Source: an uncultured Dyadobacter sp.
GTDB lineage: Bacteria > Bacteroidota > Bacteroidia > Cytophagales > Spirosomataceae
DNA: 64,000 nt
Direction of reading: 5' to 3'
NCBI RefSeq assembly: GCF_946482605.1
Contig: NZ_CAMLSE010000012.1
Span: 62,001-126,000, forward strand
A model generated the notes under the pieces. The model did no database searches. It was not told the DNA's origin and saw nothing but the letters and a program-made list of their open reading frames with translations. Shown piece by piece: positions 9,087-18,426 of the stretch. Position 1 is the first letter of the stretch; every line of letters starts with the position of its first letter. Made by a program: the position numbers and the translations under genes.

Positions 9087-12000
9087 TTAGAATGCGGCCT
9101 TAATGGCGAATTTGATACTGGTCATCTGAGGGTAGAATCCCTGGTTGAAATCGCGGCTTTCGGGGTCACCTTCGATGAGCTTGGTGAAGGTGAGCAGGTT
9201 ATTGCCGGTCACAAAAAACACGAGGTTCGATGTGCCGATCACCCGGCGCAGGAATTTGGAATTGAAAGTGTACGCGGCATAAACCTCCCGCAAACGGAGA
9301 TAGTTGGCATTGCGCCAGAACCGGTTTTTAACCATAATATCGAAACCCCGGTCGGCCTCCCCGCCGCCCCAGAACAGGTTGTCGGTGCTGCCGCCACCAG
9401 AATAATGCAGGGTAGCGTGGTTGGCACCAAGGTTCGTCGGTGTCCAGTAATCCAGCTGAGAAGCGTGGACCCGCCAGTCGCCCTTGATGAATTCGACTTC
9501 ATAGGGCTGATTGAACTCCACATACTTGCCCACATTCCCCTGAAACATAAAGTTGAAATCAAACTTTTTGTAGGAAAAACCTGCGGAAAATGAATAGGTG
9601 ATCGGCGGGAAGTCCGAGCCTGGGATCGGATATTTGTCCAGATTGGTCACCTTGCCGTCGCCATTGTAGTCGAGGAATTTGTAGTCGCCTACGTTCAGCT
9701 TTTGCAGGTCGATGGCCGACACGTTGTTATGAATGTCGTCGACAGAAGTATAGTACCCCGAGCCTGTCAGCTCAACACCGCTAAGTTGGCTCCCAAGCGG
9801 TTTGCCGGCGGCTTTCTGGTAATCGGAGGCATAGGGCAGATCGTCTTTGAACAGGATCCGGTTTTCATTGAATGCAAAAATCCCCTTGGCAAAATAGCTG
9901 AGGCCGGCGGCGGTATTATTGCGGTATTCGGCTTCCAGTTCGATGCCATGCTTTTTCAACCGCCCCAGGTTAAGCTCTTTGAAAGAGCTGCCGATCAGCA
10001 TTGTAACGCTTTGCGGATAGAGCAGCATCTTCCGGCGGCGCTCATCGAACAGGTCGACGCCGAATGTGAACGTGTCGTTCCAAAGTCCCACCTCGATCCC
10101 GAGATCCCGTTTGCGGGCTTCCTCCCATTGCGACACCATGTTAGGACCGAGGTCTTCATTAATGTACCCCAGATTATCCTTGAAATAATCGCTCAGATAC
10201 AGCCAGCGGTTCGCCGCAATGTCGCTTCCCACCTTGCCATCCGAATAACGCAGTTTCAACTTGCTGATCCAGGAGACACGATCTTTGAAAAACGGCTCTT
10301 CCGACACCATCCAGCCGACCGCCCCCGAGGGGAAGAAACCATACCGGTTACCGGGCGCAAAACGTTCCGAACCGGTGTAACCGACGTTCACTTCGAAGAG
10401 GTATTTACCGGCAAAATCATAAGTACCCCGGCTTACGAGCCCCTGGTTGTAATAGGGAAATTCGGTCGTTTTATCCTTCTGCTGACGGTTCACGAGCACC
10501 AGGCCGGTTACGTTATGCTTGCCGAAAGTGCGTGCGTAGCTGGTGGAGAGTTCGTAGTAAAAATCTTTGTAATAGTCATTTTCCAGTTCCCCTACATTGA
10601 TATCGAGCGGCGGTTGCTGATACACTTCGTTACCCTGTCCGGCCCGGAACCAGGGATTCTCTTCGGTGCCGATTTTGTCGTAGTTGAGCTGGTACTCCGG
10701 AAACGAATAGCTGGCCATCAACGAGCGGTTGCGGTAGTAGGTGCTCATCGAAACTTTGCCCTTTACCGAAAGCCCTTTGGTTATAAAATCCAGTTTCTGG
10801 TCCAGGATCAGGTCGGTAAAAAGCTTAGAATCCAGGTAACGGTTGAAAGAACCCTGGTTCATGGAAGTGTATGGATTACCGGTAAACTCTCCGAAATTCA
10901 TCGCAAGGCGGTCGCCCGTGTCGTTAGGATAGTCGGGATCGGGCACCTGCGCGAGGACCCAGGCCGGGAAGTAAGCCGGATAGCGCGATGGGCCGGTGGA
11001 ATACAGGTTACGCCAGGGAGAGCTGTTGGGTTGGTTTTTGATCCCGGTTTCTCCACCCACATTCAGCGACAAGGTTGTGCTTTGCGTGAGGTTAAAATCG
11101 ATGTTGGTGCGGTAGTTGAACCGATTGTACCAGTAGCGGGTATCGTCGTACCCCTGCTGATATGCCTTGAAGAAATCGCCCTGGTGCGCATAGCCGAGCG
11201 ATGCAAAATACTTGATGAAATGCGTGCCGCCCGATACATTGAAGTTGGCATTGGCATTGGTCGCAAACGGTTTCGTCATCAGTTTGAACCAGTCCACATC
11301 CGGGTAACGCAGGCTGTTCAGAGGCGTCGATGGATTTCTGTATTCGTTTAATGCATATTGGGGAATGAGGTCGGTAAACTGCTGACCGTTCATCAGCGCG
11401 TGGTTGTACATCGACATGGTCCTGTACGAGCTGATGTGATCCGGAATGCGTGTCGCTTTGGAAATACCGTACGAACCGGTAAAGTCCAGCTTGGGCTTTC
11501 CGATCACTCCCCGCTTGGTGGTGACGATAATGACACCATTAGCTCCCTTGGCCCCGAAAACGGCGGTGGCGGAGGCATCTTTGAGCACCGAAATCGTGGC
11601 GATCTCATTCGGGTCCATATCTCTGAAATCGCGTTCCACGCCGTCGACCATCACCAGTGGCTCCGAACCGTTCCAGCTCGAAAGTCCGCGGATGACGATG
11701 TCCGAATGGTCGTTACCGGGTTCTCCGCTCTTCTGCATGGTGAGCACGCCCGAGAGTTTTCCGGCGAGCGCATTGGTGACATTGGAAGTACCCGACCGCA
11801 TCAGCGCCTTGTTGTCCACCTGCGTGATCGCGCCCACGATGCTCTCCTTGCGCTGTGTTCCATAGCCCACCACCACAAATTCTTCCAGTTCCTTGTTCTC
11901 AGGCACCAGTTTCACGTCGAGCGATCGGCGGCCAGCCACCTGCACCTCCTGGGAAATGTAACCGATATAGCTGAACACCAGTATAGAAGCATTATTGGTT

Positions 12001-12656
12001 GCGGTGATCTGGTATTTACCGTCCGTGTCGGTCGAGAGGCCGTTGAGCGTACCCTTTTCAACGACATTCACCCCCGGCAACCCTACCCCTTTTTCATCCC
12101 GGACGACACCCTTAACCGTGACGGCCAATGATGCGATGGCATTGTCCATAACCTCCCGAAGCCGCTGCTCATGGTAAGCTTCCACCGAGCCGTTCCAGGC
12201 TGGCCGGCCGCTGGCCGAAGTTTTGAAAACGGAGGGCCCGTTCAATACCTCTGTAACGGCCTGCTTTTTGGCATTGGAAACATAAATCGTCTCGTTGACC
12301 CTTCTGAAACTAAGGTTTGTTTCCTGCGAAATGTGCCTCAGCAGCTTTCCCACACTCGCCTGCGGGAAGTTCAGGTCAACTTTTTTGTTCCGCACGAGCT
12401 TTTGGTCGTACTGAAAATTGAAATTGGTTTTGTCATTGATCACCACAAAGGCATCTTCCAGCGGCACGTCGTGCAGATCGATGGAGATGTAGATTTTCTC
12501 AATGCTTTGTTCCTGCGCTTTCCCGTCCGAAGCCGACAGCAATCCCGCAAAAATGCATTGCAAAATCGTCCCGATAACCGCATACCTAGACATCGCTACA
12601 ATTTGTCGTAGTAGTTTATATTGCATATTTTTGATCGTTTTGAATTTCACGTTCAT
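9087..12656 (-). CDS. SusC-type TonB-dependent transducer with N-terminal STN signalling domain
   Basis: 1189 residues. After the signal region comes an STN domain (about 52-125: LHDVPLEDAFVVINDKTNF, then the second beta unit ending ETIYVS). A linker, a carboxypeptidase-regulatory-like domain (about 180-260), the TonB-box-like EEFVVVGYGTQRKE, a plug with IRGLSSWNGSEPLVMVDG and ATAVFGAKGANGVIIVTT, and a full barrel follow. The STN domain lets the receptor report substrate binding to the periplasmic part of FecR, which releases the ECF sigma factor. The gene lies downstream of fecR (12786-13844) and sigma (13957-14664), so this is an autoregulated import system. ATG at 12656 is used; a second in-frame ATG 33 bases downstream is also plausible. 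Confidence 0.95.
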   Translation of the reverse strand: MNVKFKTIKNMQYKLLRQIVAMSRYAVIGTILQCIFAGLLSASDGKAQEQSIEKIYISIDLHDVPLEDAFVVINDKTNFNFQYDQKLVRNKKVDLNFPQASVGKLLRHISQETNLSFRRVNETIYVSNAKKQAVTEVLNGPSVFKTSASGRPAWNGSVEAYHEQRLREVMDNAIASLAVTVKGVVRDEKGVGLPGVNVVEKGTLNGLSTDTDGKYQITATNNASILVFSYIGYISQEVQVAGRRSLDVKLVPENKELEEFVVVGYGTQRKESIVGAITQVDNKALMRSGTSNVTNALAGKLSGVLTMQKSGEPGNDHSDIVIRGLSSWNGSEPLVMVDGVERDFRDMDPNEIATISVLKDASATAVFGAKGANGVIIVTTKRGVIGKPKLDFTGSYGISKATRIPDHISSYRTMSMYNHALMNGQQFTDLIPQYALNEYRNPSTPLNSLRYPDVDWFKLMTKPFATNANANFNVSGGTHFIKYFASLGYAHQGDFFKAYQQGYDDTRYWYNRFNYRTNIDFNLTQSTTLSLNVGGETGIKNQPNSSPWRNLYSTGPSRYPAYFPAWVLAQVPDPDYPNDTGDRLAMNFGEFTGNPYTSMNQGSFNRYLDSKLFTDLILDQKLDFITKGLSVKGKVSMSTYYRNRSLMASYSFPEYQLNYDKIGTEENPWFRAGQGNEVYQQPPLDINVGELENDYYKDFYYELSTSYARTFGKHNVTGLVLVNRQQKDKTTEFPYYNQGLVSRGTYDFAGKYLFEVNVGYTGSERFAPGNRYGFFPSGAVGWMVSEEPFFKDRVSWISKLKLRYSDGKVGSDIAANRWLYLSDYFKDNLGYINEDLGPNMVSQWEEARKRDLGIEVGLWNDTFTFGVDLFDERRRKMLLYPQSVTMLIGSSFKELNLGRLKKHGIELEAEYRNNTAAGLSYFAKGIFAFNENRILFKDDLPYASDYQKAAGKPLGSQLSGVELTGSGYYTSVDDIHNNVSAIDLQKLNVGDYKFLDYNGDGKVTNLDKYPIPGSDFPPITYSFSAGFSYKKFDFNFMFQGNVGKYVEFNQPYEVEFIKGDWRVHASQLDYWTPTNLGANHATLHYSGGGSTDNLFWGGGEADRGFDIMVKNRFWRNANYLRLREVYAAYTFNSKFLRRVIGTSNLVFFVTGNNLLTFTKLIEGDPESRDFNQGFYPQMTSIKFAIKAAF

Positions 12657-12785
12657 GACAAGTGACTTTCTCCGTTACCTGATTGAGCGCCAACTCTTAG
12701 CACGGGAAGTCACACGGACCGGTAATCAGCAATGGTTACCGGTTCTCTTTTTCAGCTGGTGTCGGATTGCATGGGCCGGTGTCGG
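12657..12785 (-). promoter_or_regulatory. 129-base structured leader between fecR and susC
   Basis: The gap holds two inverted repeats: ACCGGTAA (12718-12725) with TTACCGGT (12736-12743), and GTGACTT (12662-12668) with AAGTCAC (12707-12713). The first could attenuate read-through from fecR so that the receptor is made at a different level from the regulators. The second lies just before the susC start. On the minus strand neither hairpin is followed by a clear T-run. A separate promoter responding to the sigma factor could also lie here. Confidence 0.3.
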
Positions 12786-13844
12786 TTATTGAAGGTGTAC
12801 AGTATTGTTCGTGACTTTGTAGGCAAACCGGTTGGGATAGCTCATCACACCCAGAATGTAGTCGAGGGACTTTTCCTGGAACTTGCCGCTAAACCGCCAG
12901 TCGGCGTCCATCCTGACCGTCGGTGCAACCTCGAACCGGACACCATACCAGCGTTCCAGCCTGATGATGGTCGATTCGAAATCGGCTTTCTGGAAGTATA
13001 ACATGCCATCTTTCCAGCCGATCTGCTCCTTTTCGTCGTAAGTCCCGACAATGAGCTCCCCTGCTTCCTTCTGAAAAGTAGCCATTTCACTTTTGGTGAG
13101 ACAAACGCTGGCGTCGTGATCGACTGACCCGATTTTGGCATTCACTTTAACCTTCCCTTCCACCACGGCTACCTGTACCGCATTGTTCTCGGGATATGCC
13201 CTGATGTTGAAAGATGTGCCAAGCACCCTGGTTGTTACGTCACCTGTGTGAATTACAAATGGTGCCCGTTCGTTTCTGGTCACATCAAAAAATGCCTCCC
13301 CGGTGAGCTCCACGCGGCGGATGTCGCTGGAAAATGCTTTGGGATAGGAAATCGACGAGCCGGCGTTCAGCGTAACGCGGGTACCATCGGGCAGGACTAC
13401 CTTCCGCTGCTGGCCGTTCGCTGCCTTCTGTTCGACAGGGGTCGCCTCGCCCATTGAGCGGCCATCGGAAAGCCAATAACGGTTTACAAAAAAGAAGGCA
13501 CCCGCTACCAGGCAAGCCGCGGCGAGCAATTGATACACCCAACCAAAATTCATCCGCCTGGACGTGCGGACCGTCGCCGGAGTTGGACCGGGGCCGACCA
13601 TGGAAGATTCGAGCCGTTTCCATTGGGCCTCGATGTCGTAAGCGGGAACTGCGGTATCCCGGAAACTGATGGCATAGACGATTCTTTTTGCCTTTTCAAT
13701 TTCGGGACGGCGGGAAGGGTTAGCCATCAGCCAGGCTTCCCAGAGGTTGTCATTTTCGGGGGCGGTGCCGTTCAGCCACGCACGGAAGTCCTCATCGAGG
13801 ACGAAATCCTTGTAGCCAAACCGGTCGTACTTGTGCGTTTCCAA
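12786..13844 (-). CDS. FecR-family transmembrane anti-sigma factor
   Basis: 352 residues with the full FecR layout. The cytoplasmic N-terminal sigma-binding domain is at about 12-75 (LDEDFRAWLNG, LWEAWLMANPSRRPEIEKAK). A single membrane helix is at about 105-125 (VYQLLAAACLVAGAFFFVN). The periplasmic FecR domain is at about 140-240 (VVLPDGTRVTLNAGSSISYP, ELTGEAFFDVTRN, VLGTSFNIRAY), and a C-terminal DUF4974 domain, which contacts STN, runs from about 270 to 350. It holds the upstream sigma factor inactive until the downstream SusC reports ligand. The start codon appears to be TTG at 13844: no in-frame ATG precedes the conserved N-terminal helices. The sigma gene ends 112 bases upstream. Confidence 0.92.
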   Translation of the reverse strand: METHKYDRFGYKDFVLDEDFRAWLNGTAPENDNLWEAWLMANPSRRPEIEKAKRIVYAISFRDTAVPAYDIEAQWKRLESSMVGPGPTPATVRTSRRMNFGWVYQLLAAACLVAGAFFFVNRYWLSDGRSMGEATPVEQKAANGQQRKVVLPDGTRVTLNAGSSISYPKAFSSDIRRVELTGEAFFDVTRNERAPFVIHTGDVTTRVLGTSFNIRAYPENNAVQVAVVEGKVKVNAKIGSVDHDASVCLTKSEMATFQKEAGELIVGTYDEKEQIGWKDGMLYFQKADFESTIIRLERWYGVRFEVAPTVRMDADWRFSGKFQEKSLDYILGVMSYPNRFAYKVTNNTVHLQ

Positions 13845-13956
13845 TAGGATAATATTTATTCTTTACTTTCATAAAGCCAGAATAAATACCTAGTGACCCT
13901 CGACCGATGATTTTTTTTTGTAGAAATTATTATATTTTTCTTCAAATACCTTTCAA

Positions 13957-14664
13957 TCAACTATGTGTAAGCTCATTAAAAAGTTCGACATAATCCGTCA
14001 TAACCCCACCAGAAGTCAGCAGCGAGAGGTAGAGTCCGAAAATAAACGGAACGTCCCGGCCCTGCGGGGCCAGCTCTTCATTAAGAGCATCTAATGCTTT
14101 ATATATGAGCTTATAAACAGCTCTCGTCGATATATTCATGATCAATGCAATCTCTCCGAACGATTGCTCATTATAGAAACGGAGGTACAACGCCTCTTTC
14201 TGGCGGGCAGGCAGATGCTGGATGGCGGTCTGAAGTGCCAGCACATTTTCTTTAAGGGTCTGGTCATGGATCATCTTCATTTCTACCGATAACTCGACGT
14301 GAAATGAGGATTCGTCTCCATCCAGCTCCACTATGTCGGGCGTATTGCGGGCGCGCTTTACGATGAGCCTGCGCAGGGAGGCCAGCAGGTAGTTCCGGAT
14401 CGAATCCGAGGTCCCAAGAAACGCCTTCCGCTCCCAGATATTCATGAACAGGATCTGGATACAGTCCTTGACTTCCTCATCGTCCTTATGGAAACGGAGC
14501 CCATAGTTAAGCAGCGACGGGTAGTAATGCCGGAAAATCTGCTCGAACGCCTCGCTGCTGCCTGATCTGAGCGCATTCCAAAGCGGCGCCTCCTCGAACG
14601 TTACGGGCCGCTGGCCACGATCGGACCTCCGGTAATCATTAGTCAGGTTGATACTCACTTCCAT
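13957..14664 (-). CDS. ECF-type RNA polymerase sigma factor (FecI/RpoE-like)
   Basis: 235 residues. Region 2 spans about 32-100 (SEAFEQIFRHYYPSLLNYG, VKDCIQILFMNIWERK) and region 4 about 145-205 (IQHLPARQKEALYLRFYNE, then the helix-turn-helix SFGEIALIMNISTRAVYKL). There is no sigma region 1 or 3, as expected for the ECF group. It should direct RNA polymerase to the Sus genes downstream and is controlled by the adjacent FecR. The C-terminal tail (about 205-235, FIFGLYLSLLTSGG) is longer and more hydrophobic than needed for region 4 and is common in Bacteroidota members of the family. The partner lies 112 bases downstream; a second, truncated FecR-like gene lies 166 bases upstream. Confidence 0.92.
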   Translation of the reverse strand: MEVSINLTNDYRRSDRGQRPVTFEEAPLWNALRSGSSEAFEQIFRHYYPSLLNYGLRFHKDDEEVKDCIQILFMNIWERKAFLGTSDSIRNYLLASLRRLIVKRARNTPDIVELDGDESSFHVELSVEMKMIHDQTLKENVLALQTAIQHLPARQKEALYLRFYNEQSFGEIALIMNISTRAVYKLIYKALDALNEELAPQGRDVPFIFGLYLSLLTSGGVMTDYVELFNELTHS

Positions 14665-14830
14665 GTTCGCTGATTTTCACTGTTTCGCTGAGAAAAAATA
14701 CCGCAGAATTGTAACCTCGCGATAATTTTCTTGGTGACGCAGAATTTGACATTCACCCTTAAAAAAATCAATATTTTTCAAGGAAATATTAAAACAGAAC
14801 GAAGGGAGGAGTTTGAACGGGCGGCTTTGT

Positions 14831-15214
14831 TCAGGAATTACCCAGTATAAAATAAAATGCAAAGATCAGGAAAGTGACCGACATCAGAATGAGGATAATA
14901 TTACGTGCGGAAAGGCCGTGGTCCTGGATCGCCGGGTTACTTGTGGTGTCACGATCTCCCATGATGTCGAGCGAGCTCATGATCCTTCCCCAGATAGAAT
15001 TTACTTCCTGCCCGCTGAGGCTGTCGGGCCGCCAGTCGGAGGCGATCAGCACCAGCTCGCGGGCTCTGGCCACGGTATCCTTTTGTGAAGGGTATTTCAG
15101 TATCCAGTTTTCCCAAAAGGACCGGATCGGTGGATCATCAGGAAACCGTACCCATCTTATGAAGAGGTTTTCCATTGCCAACTCCTCAGCCGATAACTCT
15201 GAAAACGGTTTCAT
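14831..15214 (-). CDS. Short FecR-like protein: anti-sigma N-terminal domain plus one membrane helix, no periplasmic domain
   Basis: 127 residues. Residues 10-75 match the cytoplasmic sigma-binding domain of Bacteroidota FecR proteins (FIRWVRFPDDPPIRSFWENW, QKDTVARARELVLI, VNSIWGRIM). A linker and a single C-terminal membrane helix follow (about 103-124, IILILMSVTFLIFAFYFIL), and the protein then stops. The FecR and DUF4974 periplasmic domains, which normally sense the STN domain, are absent. The 166 bases after the stop do not encode them in any frame I could follow, so this is not a simple frameshift. It lies upstream of the sigma/FecR/SusC/SusD operon and divergent from the GH9 gene. It may be a constitutive membrane anti-sigma factor or a decaying fecR; the intact domain favours the first. 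Confidence 0.7.
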   Translation of the reverse strand: MKPFSELSAEELAMENLFIRWVRFPDDPPIRSFWENWILKYPSQKDTVARARELVLIASDWRPDSLSGQEVNSIWGRIMSSLDIMGDRDTTSNPAIQDHGLSARNIILILMSVTFLIFAFYFILGNS

Positions 15215-15484
15215 TGTATTAGTAGATTGAATTTTAGAGCCTTCTCAAACAGTTATCCGGAATTATGCAAATCCGGTATTATTTGTTTGTTAAGCTTAAT
15301 GTGTAAAAAAGTAGGTCTTTCCGGGTTTATACTCAATTTTTCGGCGCTAAGGAAATTATTTCAAAAAAAGCCATCCTGTACTGTGGGGTATGGCCAACCG
15401 GCCCCGTTTCTCCTGTGATTTCCGGCTCCCGAGCATATGTTACCTGCCGCTCAATGGTCTTACGTCAAACTTACCCCTAGTAAG

Positions 15485-18406
15485 ATGATGAAAAGATTAT
15501 ACATTTTCTCTCTCTGGCTATGCTGTTTGCCGGGATGGCTGACGGCTCAGAACAAGGTCCTGTGGGATGGCGAAATGGCCGATCCCGCCTCCTGCAACAA
15601 GGCTTATGGAAGCATCATATCCGGGCCGGATGCCTATGCCGGAAATTATTGCTTCCGAGCGGAGCCCGACAACTCGCATGCACCACGGATCGGTTTCAAT
15701 TGCACCGACATGTGGCGGGCCGACATTTCCGGCTTCGACGAGCTGAGGTTCTTTATCAAATGCAACCAACCCGGGCAGACAACGTCCGTCCGGTTCACCA
15801 CCTATTTTGCTCAAAGCAAATGGGTTAACGTCGATCCGTACATTGTAGGCGGCGGTCCGCTTTCAACGGGATATCAGGAAGTGAGGATACCGCTCGATCT
15901 GCTAAAAACCGCTGCATTTGATCTCAGTTCGGTCGAGTACCTCGAATTCAGCAAATCTCCGGTGCCGCAGCTGATGTTTTTTGTCGACAACATTTCCGTA
16001 GCCGACCTGACGAAGCCTGATATTGCTTACCAGGTGTTGTCGGATCGGGTCATTACGCTTAAAATCAATGAAAAACTTGACACCCTCGAATGCCGCAAGG
16101 TGACGCATTATACGCTCACGAGCGAGACCGACGTCCATTATCAGGGCGGCGGTAATCCGGCACGCGTGGGCCTGCATTACTATGTAAGTGGTTTGAAACC
16201 GATATCCGGAAGTCCCATTGTGACTGTCGAACTCTTTCTCCTATTCGACAATACGCTCATGGAGGGCCATTCTTACGAGCTCCATGCAGACGATATCCCG
16301 GACCTCTCGGGAAACAGCGCCACCCTTCAAGCGACCTTCCCGTTTTCGGACAGGGATATTTATGGCAATGTGAAGGCCAATCAGATCGGCTATCTTCCCA
16401 ACAGCCCCAAACTGGGCAAGCTCGGCAATTTTCTAGGAGATCAATGGGCAATGCCGCTGGATACCATCGACCCGCCCGCTTTCCAGGTAATTAGTACTGC
16501 CGGACAGGTGGTTTGGAATGAGAAGGGCAAGTTTCTCAAATCCGACCTGGATTTTAGCGGCGAATGGGTGGTAGATCTTGATTTTTCCGCGCTGGAAACA
16601 CCCGGAGACTATTTCCTGTATGTCCCCGGTTACGGACGATCGGAAACATTTCAAATCTCCGACCAGATTTATAAAGATGCTTATTTCCACACCGGGCGCG
16701 CATTATATTACCAGCGTACCGGTCGCCTGGACCACGCATATGCAGGCGATTGGGCCCGGGAGGCACTTCCCGCGACGACGGCTGAGATCCACACATCGCA
16801 TTTGTCGTCACCGCTGTACAGTGCTACGGATTTCCTGCCCGGTACGCAGCTACCCATGACGAAGGGCTGGCTGGACGCAGGGGATTACGGGCGCTATGTA
16901 CCCACGGCTGCCAGCGCAATGTTCATTTTGTTTACCGCTTATGAACTTTATCCTCAAAAATTCCCTGACAACCACCTGCAAATTCCGGAAAGCGGCAATA
17001 ATGTCCCGGACCTCCTGGATGAACTGAAATACGAAACCGACTGGCTCAAACAAATGCAGGCCCCGGATGGCGGCGTTTACTTCCGCGTAACGCCCGCTAC
17101 CTGGTCCACCGGCCTGCCCGAAGACGAAAAGAACACACTGTTCATCTCCGAAAAGACCACCCAGGCAACGGCAATGTTCGCTGCGGCGATGGCCATGGCA
17201 TCCCGGAATTTTAAAAGCTATTACCCGGCCTACGCCGACAGCTGCCTGGAAAAAGCAAAAAATGCATGGCTGTTTATCAATGCCCACCAGGATGCTTCGA
17301 TGCCGGTGAATGTGCCGGGAATCTCGGCAGGGCCTTATCCTGATCCGGAAGACCGCGACAACCGGGCCTGGGCCGCCGCCGAGCTATACAAAACCACAGG
17401 AGAGGCGATCTACCACAACGATTTCCAGACCTGGTACAGCAAGATCCCACACGAGTTCCATGCGACCATGAGCTGGCAGCAACACACGGTAAAGGCTATC
17501 TGGGCATATTCGACCACGAAACATCCCGTGTTGCCCGCGTTCATCGATGAGTTTAAAAACAAGCTGAACACCGAAATCCTGGTCAATTATGAGAAACGGA
17601 CCATGGACATACACGCCTACCATGGCGCTTACCATCCTTTCAAAGAGTACATCGGGTATGGCTCGTTCGGAATGGCGCAGAGCTACGCATTCGATTATAT
17701 TATGTTCAGCCATTTGCTTCAAAAGCCCGAATTACTGGAACTGGGGAAGATCCAGCTCGATATTCCGCTCGGCAATAATCCGCTTTCCATGACATTTATC
17801 ACAGGCCTGGGCAAGCGGAGCCCGCGCTATCCGCTGCACTGGTCGACCGTCCCGGGCAAATATCCCGAGCCAGTGCCCGGTGTGCCGGTTTTCGGGCCTG
17901 CTGCTTCGCTTGTAATGAACCGGCCTTCAAGCTTTGCGATACAGGACCCTGCCAACCGCTACCCGGCCGGCTTCAAGAAATCCGACCCCTATCCTGTGCT
18001 TCGCCGGTACACCGATGCCCGCGAAGCCGTAGAAATGTCGGAATTTACCGTCCAGGAAATAGCTGTAACCATGGCCACATTTGCCTTTTTCAGCACTGCC
18101 GCCCCGCCTGTACCGCCACAGTCGCCAATACTCGTTGCCGGCTCCCGGGAAGATGCAATCTTGCGGGTCGCACATCCCACGCGTGACGTGTATGAGATCA
18201 CGCTCGTAACGGGTGAAAGGCAGCAGGGACGCCCCTACTATGCGGAGCTCTTCAATCTTCGCGGTAGCATAGTGCGCCGCCTGGGCCTGCGCGCCGGCGT
18301 TGCCATGCCGCTGGATGTTTCAGGCCTGACGAAAGGAATTTATGTTTTGAAAGTCCGCGCCCAGACAGGCGAACCGGTGGCAACCCGCAGGATTCTAGTG
18401 TATTAA
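15485..18406 (+). CDS. Secreted glycoside hydrolase family 9 endoglucanase with T9SS sorting domain
   Basis: About 973 residues from ATG 15485, chosen because MMKRLYIFSLWLCCLPGWLTAQ is a signal peptide; an upstream in-frame ATG at 15437 would add 16 non-signal residues. After a galactose-binding-like N-terminal module (about 22-180) and an Ig-like stretch comes the CelD_N Ig domain of GH9 enzymes (VKANQIGYLPNSPK). The catalytic (alpha/alpha)6 domain follows, with the Asp pair in WLDAGDYGRY (D464, D467), LGNNPLSMTFITG, and the acid region ending VQEIAVT (E858 the likeliest proton donor, E853 the alternative). The C-terminus (about 900-973) is a T9SS type A sorting domain (GIYVLKVR). It should cut beta-1,4-glucans outside the cell or at its surface. 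It lies 20 bases before the sigma gene of the next Sus locus. Confidence 0.9.
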   Translation: MMKRLYIFSLWLCCLPGWLTAQNKVLWDGEMADPASCNKAYGSIISGPDAYAGNYCFRAEPDNSHAPRIGFNCTDMWRADISGFDELRFFIKCNQPGQTTSVRFTTYFAQSKWVNVDPYIVGGGPLSTGYQEVRIPLDLLKTAAFDLSSVEYLEFSKSPVPQLMFFVDNISVADLTKPDIAYQVLSDRVITLKINEKLDTLECRKVTHYTLTSETDVHYQGGGNPARVGLHYYVSGLKPISGSPIVTVELFLLFDNTLMEGHSYELHADDIPDLSGNSATLQATFPFSDRDIYGNVKANQIGYLPNSPKLGKLGNFLGDQWAMPLDTIDPPAFQVISTAGQVVWNEKGKFLKSDLDFSGEWVVDLDFSALETPGDYFLYVPGYGRSETFQISDQIYKDAYFHTGRALYYQRTGRLDHAYAGDWAREALPATTAEIHTSHLSSPLYSATDFLPGTQLPMTKGWLDAGDYGRYVPTAASAMFILFTAYELYPQKFPDNHLQIPESGNNVPDLLDELKYETDWLKQMQAPDGGVYFRVTPATWSTGLPEDEKNTLFISEKTTQATAMFAAAMAMASRNFKSYYPAYADSCLEKAKNAWLFINAHQDASMPVNVPGISAGPYPDPEDRDNRAWAAAELYKTTGEAIYHNDFQTWYSKIPHEFHATMSWQQHTVKAIWAYSTTKHPVLPAFIDEFKNKLNTEILVNYEKRTMDIHAYHGAYHPFKEYIGYGSFGMAQSYAFDYIMFSHLLQKPELLELGKIQLDIPLGNNPLSMTFITGLGKRSPRYPLHWSTVPGKYPEPVPGVPVFGPAASLVMNRPSSFAIQDPANRYPAGFKKSDPYPVLRRYTDAREAVEMSEFTVQEIAVTMATFAFFSTAAPPVPPQSPILVAGSREDAILRVAHPTRDVYEITLVTGERQQGRPYYAELFNLRGSIVRRLGLRAGVAMPLDVSGLTKGIYVLKVRAQTGEPVATRRILVY

Positions 18407-18426
18407 ACAGTTATAAAAACCCATTC

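Noticed and set aside
9702..11351. A 549-codon open frame on the plus strand
   Set aside because: It lies entirely antisense to the STN-bearing susC, whose domains are unmistakable.
14677..14862. A 61-codon frame between the short FecR-like gene and the sigma gene
   Set aside because: It overlaps the short FecR-like gene out of frame, is AT-rich non-coding in character and has no recognisable features.
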